From: Pseudofulvibacter geojedonensis
GTDB taxonomy: Bacteria > Bacteroidota > Bacteroidia > Flavobacteriales > Flavobacteriaceae
Assembly (NCBI RefSeq): GCF_042675745.1
Contig: NZ_JBHTJM010000002.1
Location: 1-64,000 of the forward strand
Reading direction: 5' to 3'
Length of the DNA stretch: 64,000 bases
The translations under genes and the position numbers were made by a program. Numbering within the stretch: the first letter of the stretch is position 1; every line of letters begins with the position of its first letter. Positions 25,947 through 34,207 of this stretch are shown here, one piece after another. The notes below the pieces were generated by a model, which did not search any database, was not told the origin of the DNA, and saw only the letters and a list, made by a program, of their open reading frames with translations.

Positions 25947-27548
25947 TCAACTCTTTTTTCTATGCCTTTTATTAATTAACTTCATTCTTATATTTTCAAG
26001 TAATGATATTTCTTCAATATTTAAACCCAAAGAAGTATTTAATATATGTCCATTGTTATTATCCAATATCTCTTTGATTGAATTTTTGTTACCAAATGTT
26101 TCCTTATATAAATCAAAATTACCAGATCTTACTAACGGTATTGGCAAAGCTCTAAACTCATTAGGTGTTAACTCTAATACTCCTCCACCATAGTATCTAC
26201 CTTCTAACTCAGAAAAAGCTAAAGTAAGAGAATTATAAAAAGAATAAATAACATCATCAATATTTATATTTTCTTTAGTTTTAACAACATATGCACTATC
26301 AGTAACGTAAACACCTGCCTCATTTTTCAAAAATTTGGGATATTCATGAGCTCTCTTAAAAAAAAAGGCTTCAGTTGGTTCTACTAAATTAGGAACCTGA
26401 AACCAATACTTTCTTTTTTTACATTTAAACCTAAATGGAATTTTTAATTCTTCCCCCTTAGCTAAATATTCCTTTAACTCTCTACTCATTTCATTGGAAC
26501 CAACAGAATTAAAATCCAATAAATATGAAGGTTTATTTTTATTAACTAAATTTTCAAAATCTCCCTCATCAAAACTTGCAGAGCCATTCACAAAATACCC
26601 TTTCTGTACTATCGGCTTACTAAATTCATTTAATTTAAACTTATCTAAAATTTCTTTATTAACTATGAAGTAATCATTAGCTGCTGTAACAATTCCTGCT
26701 CTATTATCCACATAATTAGAAATTAGGCTTAAGTTATTCTTTAAATTCTCTAAAAAACTATACTCATCAGGAGTTATAAAATGATGTGTCCACTTCTTAT
26801 TAGATTCAGAAACACTTATATTTTGTTGCAAATTAAATTTCTCTGACTCAAGGTCTTCCATCGTACTAATTGTAGTATAAAAAGTTCCTTTTTGAATATG
26901 ATTTACATAGCCAATTAATAAAACTGTATCTTGTCCTTTACATTCTTGAAATTGCAATTCATCAAACATAAATATCTCTAAACGATCGAAATAATCTTTT
27001 AATAAAGCTCTAATTTCTTCTGTAAACTTAACTTGGAGTAATTCTAATGGTAATATAAATGACACTATTCCATTATCTTTAAGTCGAGAAATTGAACTTA
27101 TTAGAAAAGCAGTCCAAATATTATTAACTTTTCTTGAAGACAATCCATGATTAATATGTATTTCTCTTGATAAATCTTTTTGAACTTCAGTTAATAAATT
27201 ACTTTTTATATATGGTGGATTACCAATGATTAATGAATATTTGTCATTATTATTTGAATTAAAATTCAAATAATCTTCGTTAATACACGTTAAAGATATA
27301 TTACTCTTTATATTTTTAGATTCTACTTTCTTAAGTTCTCCAGCTTCCCTTTCTACTACATTTAAACTTATATTGTCAAAATTATCAATCTCTTTACTAT
27401 CATTAATAGCATCGACAAAAACACCATCTCCAACGCTTGGTTCTAAAATAGAAATTTCACTAGAATCTAATCTTGATAAGCAATAATCACTAATAAATTT
27501 TGCCAATCGAATTGGTGTATAATATGATCCTAGTTCTTTTTTATTCAT
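25947..27548 (-). CDS. N6-adenine DNA methyltransferase with C-terminal recognition domain
   Basis: Class I methylase of the Eco57I/TaqI-like group. The 533 residues begin MNKKELGSYYTPIRLAKFI (motif X region). Motif I LEPSVGDGVF (about 35-44) binds SAM and motif IV NPPY at 110-113 is the catalytic site for adenine N6. The second half (from about 280) looks like a TaqI-type target-recognition domain, ending ELTPNEFRALPIPLV. No nuclease motif is present, so any cutting must come from a partner, and the HNH gene upstream overlaps it by ATGA. It is the last gene of the four-gene cargo operon. It may protect host DNA or mark the target for the system. Confidence 0.85.
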   Translation of the reverse strand: MNKKELGSYYTPIRLAKFISDYCLSRLDSSEISILEPSVGDGVFVDAINDSKEIDNFDNISLNVVEREAGELKKVESKNIKSNISLTCINEDYLNFNSNNNDKYSLIIGNPPYIKSNLLTEVQKDLSREIHINHGLSSRKVNNIWTAFLISSISRLKDNGIVSFILPLELLQVKFTEEIRALLKDYFDRLEIFMFDELQFQECKGQDTVLLIGYVNHIQKGTFYTTISTMEDLESEKFNLQQNISVSESNKKWTHHFITPDEYSFLENLKNNLSLISNYVDNRAGIVTAANDYFIVNKEILDKFKLNEFSKPIVQKGYFVNGSASFDEGDFENLVNKNKPSYLLDFNSVGSNEMSRELKEYLAKGEELKIPFRFKCKKRKYWFQVPNLVEPTEAFFFKRAHEYPKFLKNEAGVYVTDSAYVVKTKENINIDDVIYSFYNSLTLAFSELEGRYYGGGVLELTPNEFRALPIPLVRSGNFDLYKETFGNKNSIKEILDNNNGHILNTSLGLNIEEISLLENIRMKLINKRHRKKS

Positions 27549-28171
27549 TTTCTAATTTCAACTAATTTATATGGTCTAATTTTACGCCTCTTATCTAATG
27601 TCTCTTGCAACTGTAAAATTATGCTAAGATAATTTTTTAAAAAAACAACATCATCATCTAATTGAAATTTTTCTTTATAATGATTTATTTCAGACACAAG
27701 CTTAATTTGCTTACTTCTTAAAACAGTTTCCCTTCTTTCATAAATTAACTGTGGCCTATTCAAATATAAACGTTCTATTAAATACCTTGTACTAAGGTAC
27801 TTTCCTTCTACTTTAAAATTATCTCCATCAACATCTATTAGATTTGAATAATCATATTCTGAAGGATCTGGATAGCATATAACTTCTAAATCATCTGGAT
27901 CATTTGGCCAATCATTACTCTTAAATCTATTACAAATTGGACAACAATAAAAAAGGTTTTTTATATCATTCTCTAACTTTTTAAATCTTTTAATTGATTT
28001 AGGGCGATAATGTTCAATATGATAATGATCAATTCCTCCAAACTGTTCTTCATGAATTGAACAATAAATACATTGATAAAAACATTCTTTGGCTATTTGT
28101 TCTTTCCAATCAGAATAAGTACCATTGCTAGGTTGCGTAGACTTATCCTTGTCTATTTTCTTCCAATTCAT
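27545..28171 (-). CDS. HNH endonuclease, PtuB/TIGR02646-like
   Basis: 208-residue predicted DNA nuclease. Zinc ligands are C34/C37 (CIYC) and C77/C80 (CPIC). The HNH signature is spread over IEHYRPKS (H54), KNLFYCC (N72) and CNRFKSND (N81). This is the layout of PtuB nucleases from Septu and retron-Septu defence systems, where PtuB works with an ATPase. Here the neighbours are a GHKL kinase, a receiver protein and a methylase instead of PtuA. It starts 4 bases after the receiver gene, and its stop overlaps the methylase start in ATGA, which suggests translational coupling. Confidence 0.85.
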   Translation of the reverse strand: MNWKKIDKDKSTQPSNGTYSDWKEQIAKECFYQCIYCSIHEEQFGGIDHYHIEHYRPKSIKRFKKLENDIKNLFYCCPICNRFKSNDWPNDPDDLEVICYPDPSEYDYSNLIDVDGDNFKVEGKYLSTRYLIERLYLNRPQLIYERRETVLRSKQIKLVSEINHYKEKFQLDDDVVFLKNYLSIILQLQETLDKRRKIRPYKLVEIRK

Positions 28172-28175
28172 TGAA

Positions 28176-28835
28176 TCACTTATTGCTTATTTTAGATTCT
28201 ATTTCTTCTTTTAAAGATTCTAAAGAGCTAATCATAGATTCGTACTCATCTAGCCAATCACTTCTTTCTCCTAATTCTTGATTCAAGGGCAAATCAAGCT
28301 TTACCTGAAGAGCCTTCAATCTTTCATTATCTTCTTTACTAGCTTTACCTGAAGCAATTAATTCTGAAAGCTCTTGAAATTCATTTAACTCTTGTGAATT
28401 TTCTTCTAAAAATCTTTGTGAAGCTCTAATAAAGCGGTCAACATACTTCTCTCCTTCATCAATAAATTCTTGCCTATCAATAATATCTTCAAAATAACTA
28501 AACTTAGCCTGCAAATCAGGATCTCCTTTATGAGAAGTTATTACATAAATAGGGATCTCTTTAAATTTATTTCTAATTATAGTCACTAATTCATTACCCC
28601 TATAATCAACTGGCCCTTTATCCTCTTCTGACTCATTATGCATTCTTTCATCAAAAATTAAACAAATAATTTCATTTTCTTCAATCCAAGAAAAATATTC
28701 ATCAAAACTCTCTGTCACAAAGGGAAATATATCTAAAACTCCTAATGAAGACTCTTTATCTTCTAAATGGGCTTCAAGAGCTAATTTTAATGTCTCTCTT
28801 TGATCTTTATTATCATCTATTATTCCTATATTCAT
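28176..28835 (-). CDS. Receiver-domain protein without a DNA-binding output domain
   Basis: 219 residues from the ATG at 28835, whose ATGA overlaps the stop of the kinase gene; an upstream ATG at 28862 would add nine residues. The receiver fold is visible: acidic pair D7/D8 (IIDDNKDQRE), phosphoacceptor candidate D62 (LIFDERM) and T100/S101 (VITSHKG). The usual conserved lysine after strand 5 is not seen; the sequence there is IIDRQEF. A loop insertion with MHNESEEDKGPVDYRG follows D62. The C-terminal 80 residues are charged and helical with coiled-coil character, so the output is likely protein-protein contact, perhaps with the HNH protein. It is the likely partner of the upstream kinase. 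Confidence 0.8.
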   Translation of the reverse strand: MNIGIIDDNKDQRETLKLALEAHLEDKESSLGVLDIFPFVTESFDEYFSWIEENEIICLIFDERMHNESEEDKGPVDYRGNELVTIIRNKFKEIPIYVITSHKGDPDLQAKFSYFEDIIDRQEFIDEGEKYVDRFIRASQRFLEENSQELNEFQELSELIASGKASKEDNERLKALQVKLDLPLNQELGERSDWLDEYESMISSLESLKEEIESKISNK

Positions 28836-31189
28836 TTTGCTTTTTTCTCTATTGGCAACCATACTTTAAACCTTGCTCCTTTCAAGTCTGGATCCTTATC
28901 AAATGTTATTTCTCCTTTCAATTCCTTAATTATCGAACTAACTACGGTTAACCCCAAGCCTGTTCCCACACTATTACTACCTTTAGTTGGGTTTACCTTT
29001 GTAGAAAATAATGGTTCAAAAACTCTATGCTTGAACTCTTCTGATATTCCATGGCCAGAATCTGATACTGATATCATACATCCTCTTAACTCTTTACGCT
29101 TGTTAAGTTTTTTATCTTTAAATGTCAGTTTAACTAAAACATTTCTTTCTCCTGCTTTTTGTGTTGCTGCTGTATAAGCATTAGTTAAAAGATTTATTAA
29201 AATTGTTTCAATATCCATTTGATAGGTATATGAATACATCACATCCCCAATAAAAGTTATATTTATCGATGCTGCTTTAAATGCTGGTTTTAACTCACTT
29301 ATTACATTATTAATCGTTCTTTTAAGATTAATATCTTTCTTTCCTCTCTTTTCTCTTTGAACTCTAGTTAACGCATATGCTCCCCATGCAGCAACTTTAT
29401 TTGAGTATTTTATCGCTTTTTCTATTTCAGATAATGCATTTTCAATATTCGGTTGTCTCCTCTTTAATGTTAATTTTGCAGCATTGATCGAACCTTTAAA
29501 TTGTGTAATTGATCCTTCTGTTTCATGTCCAAAAACTGCAGATGAAATACCAATAGTAGCTAAACCACTAAGAGTCCTATTCCAATTAAGTAGATCGTTA
29601 ATTGTTTTTTCAACTTTTGCTGTAGTTTTACTTAATATCAATACATTTTTCTGTATTCTATCTTTAGTATCTAAATCTACATCACTACTATTTTGTATAT
29701 CATGATTAATCTCATCTAAATCTTTTTCTATTGTAGATAAAGTTTTAATAATCTTATCAGCATTAGTTTTAGTAGACTTACTTTTCCCCTTAGATTGTTT
29801 TATCTGTGGTACTAATTTTGTTCTATAAGATTCTAACATATTTATCGAACCTAACGTTAGGTTCCTTAAATCATAAAAAGCTTCTGATTCAACCAAACCT
29901 TCTCTTGCAGCACTATCAGATAATTTAACATTAGAATCTCTTGTTATAAATACTCCTCCTACTAATTGATTAGGAGTAACCCTATAACTTTGTGACCTAC
30001 TTATTCCGGCTGGATCTTGGGCTTTTCTATCAGCTAACTCAAGCCAATCATAACCAAATTGAGAACTAGGAAAACCATAGGGCTTAACAACTATTTTATC
30101 TCTATAAACTTTTATTCCAGCATTATTATCTAAAAACTCTCTTAACTTCTTTAAGTTAAAATCCATATCTTTTACTGATGCAGCTTCTCTTAAAAAAAAA
30201 TATAACTTTAAGTTAACTGGCCCACATCTTAGCTTATTTGATTTATCATACTCCTCACTTAAATTAGATTTTGACAACAAATTTTGCCAATCAATTCTTT
30301 CAATTTTTTCTTTATTATTATATTTATCCCAATAAGTATATATTATTTCTGATCCCTTCCCATCATAGTAAGCTTCAATACTTATTTCAGCAGCTTTTAA
30401 GTAACTCCTATCTATTTTTTTCGTTACTTCTGTATAAATATCATTAGATAAAGTAATGTCAAAATCTTCAACTTCTTCAAAGGGAGGGGTTAATGCTACT
30501 AATTCCTGATATAGATTTTCAATATTACTTAGACTCCAAGATTGTCTTTGACCAGAAATTATAATTTCTGTTCCAGTATCAGATTTTTTTCCTTGAACAG
30601 GGGGCAAATTAATTTCATCAGGATAAAACATTTTGACTTTAATATCGGAAACATTTTTTCCCTCAACATCAAAATCATCCCAATTTAATTTTAAACCTAT
30701 TAATCTATCTTTAGCAGACTTTGTTCGAATTTCTAAAATAGAACCAAGTCTGTCGGTAGAGATTCTACCAATACCTTTCTCTCCTGTTTTTCTTCTACCT
30801 AACTTGCTTTTTTTAGAAACTCTTTTTGCTGAAAAACCTACTCTTAACCAATTATTCTTCAACTCATCTTCAGTCATACCAAAACCATTATCAGCAATTC
30901 TTATTTTGTCAGATGTTTTTGAAAAAATTTCAATTTCAACATTTTTGGCGTCTGCATCATAACTATTTTTAACTAACTCCAAAAGAGCCGTTGTATGGTC
31001 TTTAATGCTATCTCTCCCTAAGTGAATAAGAGTTTTTGCATCAACAAAAAATCTTTGATGATTTGGATCTAACTTGGCTAATTCACTCGATAGAGTTAAC
31101 ACCTTATCAAAATCTGGTGGATTATCTGATAAAGCTTCTGTAATTTCTTTTTTTATTATATCTATATTCCTTGACATCAAATATTTCAA
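28832..31189 (-). CDS. Dual GHKL ATPase: MORC/Hsp90-like module fused to a histidine-kinase-like module
   Basis: 785 residues, soluble. The N-terminal GHKL domain has E71/N75 (ELVKNSYDAD), D100NGFGM and GEKGIGR at 137-141, the Hsp90/MutL/MORC-type pattern, followed by a transducer-like region to about 440. A central coiled coil (about 455-545) leads to a histidine-kinase-like half with H near 554 (VFGHETEGS), N-box INLLTNAYTA, SDSGHGIS, FEPLFST and GTGLGLTVVSSI. MORC-like GHKL ATPases are known in restriction-linked operons. I infer that it senses DNA or phage and signals to the receiver protein. It is the first gene of the cargo operon, with a promoter about 30 bases upstream. It ends in ATGA with the receiver gene. 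Confidence 0.85.
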   Translation of the reverse strand: MKYLMSRNIDIIKKEITEALSDNPPDFDKVLTLSSELAKLDPNHQRFFVDAKTLIHLGRDSIKDHTTALLELVKNSYDADAKNVEIEIFSKTSDKIRIADNGFGMTEDELKNNWLRVGFSAKRVSKKSKLGRRKTGEKGIGRISTDRLGSILEIRTKSAKDRLIGLKLNWDDFDVEGKNVSDIKVKMFYPDEINLPPVQGKKSDTGTEIIISGQRQSWSLSNIENLYQELVALTPPFEEVEDFDITLSNDIYTEVTKKIDRSYLKAAEISIEAYYDGKGSEIIYTYWDKYNNKEKIERIDWQNLLSKSNLSEEYDKSNKLRCGPVNLKLYFFLREAASVKDMDFNLKKLREFLDNNAGIKVYRDKIVVKPYGFPSSQFGYDWLELADRKAQDPAGISRSQSYRVTPNQLVGGVFITRDSNVKLSDSAAREGLVESEAFYDLRNLTLGSINMLESYRTKLVPQIKQSKGKSKSTKTNADKIIKTLSTIEKDLDEINHDIQNSSDVDLDTKDRIQKNVLILSKTTAKVEKTINDLLNWNRTLSGLATIGISSAVFGHETEGSITQFKGSINAAKLTLKRRQPNIENALSEIEKAIKYSNKVAAWGAYALTRVQREKRGKKDINLKRTINNVISELKPAFKAASINITFIGDVMYSYTYQMDIETILINLLTNAYTAATQKAGERNVLVKLTFKDKKLNKRKELRGCMISVSDSGHGISEEFKHRVFEPLFSTKVNPTKGSNSVGTGLGLTVVSSIIKELKGEITFDKDPDLKGARFKVWLPIEKKAK

Positions 31190-31216
31190 TTAAAATTATA
31201 TAATACCTCTGTGCCT

Positions 31217-31248
31217 CAAAAGTATTTGCATTTCATACAAGTGTGAAA
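31217..31248 (-). promoter_or_regulatory. Promoter of the cargo operon
   Basis: On the minus strand TACTTTTG (plus 31217-31224) matches TAnnTTTG, with TTTC (31245-31248), a near match to the -33 TTTG, 20 bases upstream. It sits about 28 bases before the start of the dual GHKL gene. Confidence 0.5.
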
Positions 31249-31415
31249 TCTAAATTAATAAGAACAATCATTAAATTTAATAACAAAATAAGAATTAATT
31301 TATAGGAAAGTTTACATTACTTATCATGCATTTTTTTTAATATCTATCAAAATTATTAAACACTTATATTTCCTTGAATATTTGGTAGCAATTAAAACTA
31401 ATTATTTTCGTAGTT

Positions 31416-32249
31416 CTAATCATTATCTTTAAACTTATAATCAACAGAAAATTTTAACAGGGGCTTATCAAAGCCTTCAATATCATAATCATTCCAAAAC
31501 TGATAAACTCCAAATTTTAAATCGATTACATCTTTAACATTTATTCCAGCATCAACTGCAAATCCATATAAAAAATTATCATGCTCTTGAACAGTCGAAA
31601 ATAAACTTTCAGATTGAGTATTTCCAACCAAAGACCCAATTAGTCTAGGCTTTACAAAAAATAAACCTATATCGTCTTCACCTTCTTTCCAAGCACCTGT
31701 TTGAAAATGAAACCCAGTACTAAATGAAGTAGATCCGAACAAAAAGTTATCCTTTGATTGAACATCATCTCCAGATATTAATTTTAAAGTAGCTTGAAGA
31801 GTAAAACCTATTCTAGTAACCTTATCTGATGGTTTTAAAAATTGCTTGTAGAAAGTAGCATTAAACAATCCCCCTGTTGGGTTTAGCAAGTTTCCTATAG
31901 CACTCTTATTTTCTTCATTTTCTCCTAAAACATCACCAGACCCTCCAGCAAATATATATAACGGTACAATAAACCTTTCAGGGTCTCCAATATTAAGTTT
32001 TAATATCTGAGCAGTAGCCTGAACACTACCTGCAGAAAAATAATCTAGATAGCCAGTTCCAAAAAGCATCAATTTGTCATCTTTTTTATTCTTCTCCTTC
32101 TCCAATTCACTTTTTATATCAGAAACACTTTTAGTTACTGTAGTGTCTTCAACTTTTTTAGAAAAGTTAGAATCAGGATAGGCCATTTCAACAATCTGAC
32201 CGTTAGCAATTGACGCACAAAATAATAATGCAAAAAACATTTTTTTCAT
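31416..32249 (-). CDS. Secreted beta-barrel-like protein of unknown function
   Basis: 277 residues with a signal peptide (about 1-18, ending IANG). A Lys/Glu-rich linker (DIKSELEKEKNKKDDK) is followed by alternating hydrophobic strands to the end (LLKFSVDYKFK). This pattern suggests a small outer-membrane barrel. I do not recognise a family. It lies inside the transposon, near its far end, separated from the GHKL operon by 226 bases. It may be a passenger unrelated to defence. Confidence 0.6.
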   Translation of the reverse strand: MKKMFFALLFCASIANGQIVEMAYPDSNFSKKVEDTTVTKSVSDIKSELEKEKNKKDDKLMLFGTGYLDYFSAGSVQATAQILKLNIGDPERFIVPLYIFAGGSGDVLGENEENKSAIGNLLNPTGGLFNATFYKQFLKPSDKVTRIGFTLQATLKLISGDDVQSKDNFLFGSTSFSTGFHFQTGAWKEGEDDIGLFFVKPRLIGSLVGNTQSESLFSTVQEHDNFLYGFAVDAGINVKDVIDLKFGVYQFWNDYDIEGFDKPLLKFSVDYKFKDND

Positions 32250-32622
32250 AATAGTTAGTTTAGATACTATAAAGTCTTAAATAGTTTAGGCTTTGGGAAA
32301 CCTTCTTTATCTAACCTAAATTTCAGTTACGAAAAAAAACAATTTGTTTTAGTAATTATTCTAGTAAAATAAAATGATTAATTTTTACTACAATATATTC
32401 GCTAAAATATTTTATATAATTCAAAAAACCAATACCAATAAATAGTGATTTTACAAACTAACCTATTTGAGTGATGATTTTAATTTGATATTTTTTTACA
32501 AATTATAATATAGATTTACGAAAATTTAAAATTAGTTATATCAATAATTAGCTTCATTGAAAAACACTTACTTTCAATCATAACTAAATTAGATAATATA
32601 GGAATAATTAAATGACGAAAAA
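32250..32622. other. Non-coding tail of the transposon
   Basis: About 370 AT-rich bases between the last cargo gene and the TnsB-site-like repeats. I see no gene or strong terminator. The length is typical of a non-coding transposon end region. Confidence 0.5.
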
Positions 32623-32689
32623 TTTATCAAAAAATAATGTACTTTTATCATATACTATTATTAATTATCATTTACTTTTAGAATTGACA
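32623..32689 (-). repeat. Far transposon end with phased TnsB-site-like repeats
   Basis: Read inward from 32689 (TGT). TTATCAT heptamers (plus orientation) lie at 32665 and 32645, with a variant TTATCAA at 32624. The spacings of 20 and 21 bases are about two helical turns. The first belongs to TAAATGATAA at the same offset from the tip as in the other end. Confidence 0.75.
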
Positions 32690-33327
32690 CCAGCTGCCGC
32701 TATTTCCATACAACGCTTGATAGACTCTTGACCCTTTACGTCCGAGAAGTCAAATTCAGGGAAATTTAATTTTTTATAAAATTCTGCTCTGGTATCAACA
32801 ATTGATCGCTCTAAGGGTTTGTTTTCATCAAAAAAAGCAATTAATTCTACAATATTTTCTATACCATATACTTCTAAACCATCAACAATAGCAGCTTCCT
32901 TGGCATTTTGTTTAGGTAAAATAAAGCCTTTAAACCCTTCTTCTCTAGCCTTAATTGCAATAGGTAAAGCTCCTTTTATAGGTTGCAATCCTCCATCTAA
33001 AGATAATTCGCCCATAATAATATATTGCTCTAGACCTTCAGACTTTATTTGCCCTGAAGCAGCAAGTATACCGATAGCTATTGACAAATCGTAAGCACTA
33101 CCCTCTTTTCGCAAATCGGCTGGTGCCATATTTATAGTTATTCTTTTTCCGGGAACTTGATACTTATTATTTTTTAACGCTGCAGCAATTCTATAATTGC
33201 TTTCTTTAATGGCATTATCTGGCAAACCTACTAAATGATAACCTATTCCTTTAGCGATATTAACCTCTATAGTTATAGTAGTAGCTTCTACACCAAATAA
33301 TGCACTTCCGAACACTTTTACAAGCAT
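32668..33327 (-). pseudogene. comM: comM/yifB, N-terminal fragment cut off by the Tn7-like element
   Basis: N-terminal (ChlI/S5-like) domain of ComM/YifB. The family start is MLVKVFGSALFGVEA at 33327. An upstream ATG in the same frame (33402) would translate through a terminator hairpin and is not the start. Recognisable blocks are GYHLVGLPDNAIKESNYRI, INMAPADLRKEGSAYDL, IMGELSLDGGLQPIKGALPIA and DVKGQESIKRCMEIAAAG. Homology stops at 32690; the last six codons (VNSKSK and stop) come from the transposon. The ATP-binding loop that normally follows AAAG is not found here or in the C-terminal piece. Confidence 0.9.
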
Positions 33328-33369
33328 ATTAACAAAATTAGGGTTTACTTTGAGGTAAACATAAGATAC

Positions 33370-33399
33370 AAAAAAAGGTGCTTTTAAGCACCTTTTTTT
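33370..33399 (-). terminator. Terminator between the 245-residue unknown and comM
   Basis: AAAAAAAGGTGCTT pairs with AAGCACCTTTTTTT around a two-base loop. In the minus direction it ends the unknown gene at 33425-34162 and isolates comM. Confidence 0.85.
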
Positions 33400-33424
33400 C
33401 ATTAAATAACTTAATAATAATTAT

Positions 33425-34162
33425 TTAATTTAAATTCACTAATAAGTTACTTTCTTGAGGTAAGGCATAGTCTAAAAATGAACTTACTTGCCAAAGTAAC
33501 ATTCCGTGGGGTAGTGTATTTTTTGAGGGCAAATTCGAAATAAATATTCTTCTGTTTATAGTTATTACTGTATCGTAACCTAACTTATTATGTATAAATA
33601 ATTCATTTACATACTGAGCTATTTTTTCTTTACATAAAGAATAATTTGCTGTAATTTCTGTAAAAGTAGCACCCACTGTTTTATACTTTGAATATAGCAA
33701 TGGATGTATGTATTTTAAAACTTCAAGTCCTTTTTCAAAAACCAATGGTTCAAAAGTATAAGCTATCTCTTTTCCTTCAGAATCAAAAAATTGACTTTTA
33801 TCTTCTACTTCAAAATAATAATAACTTGCAATTCCTTTTTTCTCTAAATGAAAATATCCTATTTGTGGCATATATACGATTCCTTCATTATTAGCAACCA
33901 CTTTTATTTTTATTGGTCTATAACTAGGCTCAATATAACCGTACAATAATTGTTTTAAAGATTTTGGATACGCTTTACTTTTACAATTAAAATATTCTAA
34001 CAATAGAGTGTCAGCAAAAGCTCTTACATCAACCTTATCTTGGATTTCTTGGATGTATTCCCATTCATCAAAAACTAAGGTTTGCATAATTGCTAAACGC
34101 TCTTGAAGTTGTACATTATGATAATTAATTGGGGTTAATTTTGCAGTATTATTTGCTTTCAT
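33425..34162 (-). CDS. Protein of unknown function
   Basis: 245 residues, no signal peptide, no membrane segment and no motif I recognise. It has an acidic helical N-terminus (QEIQDKVDVRAFADTLLLEYF), a central strand-rich part (IGYFHLEKKGIASYYYFEVEDKS) and a helical part with TEITANYSLCKEKIAQYVNELF that could be a small winged helix. The C-terminal NLLVNLN is hydrophobic. It is followed by a terminator and lies next to the comM locus. Its function is unknown. Confidence 0.6.
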   Translation of the reverse strand: MKANNTAKLTPINYHNVQLQERLAIMQTLVFDEWEYIQEIQDKVDVRAFADTLLLEYFNCKSKAYPKSLKQLLYGYIEPSYRPIKIKVVANNEGIVYMPQIGYFHLEKKGIASYYYFEVEDKSQFFDSEGKEIAYTFEPLVFEKGLEVLKYIHPLLYSKYKTVGATFTEITANYSLCKEKIAQYVNELFIHNKLGYDTVITINRRIFISNLPSKNTLPHGMLLWQVSSFLDYALPQESNLLVNLN

Positions 34163-34207
34163 AATAAATGTATATAGTAATTGGTCCTCACTATATAGTT
34201 CTAATTA

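Larger units (their letters stand above)
19728..32689 (+). mobile_element. Tn7-like transposon inserted in comM, with a defence-like cargo
   Basis: The element begins TGT at 19728 and ends ACA at 32689. Read inward, both ends carry TAAATGATAA at exactly offsets 16-25, and 18 of the first 25 bases agree. It contains tnsA, tnsB, tnsC and tniQ in order on the plus strand, a convergent TnsE-like gene, a four-gene GHKL/receiver/HNH/methylase operon and a beta-barrel-like gene. The flanking five bases differ (CCTCC on the left, CCAGC on the right), so the expected 5-base target duplication is absent. About 70 comM codons are missing between the flanks. Insertion of Tn7-related elements in comM is known from Acinetobacter resistance islands. 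Confidence 0.9.

Noticed and set aside
28836..28862. Earlier start for the receiver gene
   Set aside because: The ATGA overlap at 28832-28835 and the receiver strand starting MNIGIIDD favour 28835.
19728..32689. CRISPR-associated Tn7-like (CAST) element
   Set aside because: No cas genes and no repeat-spacer array are visible anywhere in the window.
33328..33402. 25-residue N-terminal extension of the comM fragment
   Set aside because: It translates through a terminator hairpin (33370-33399); the family start is MLVKVFGSALFGVEA at 33327.
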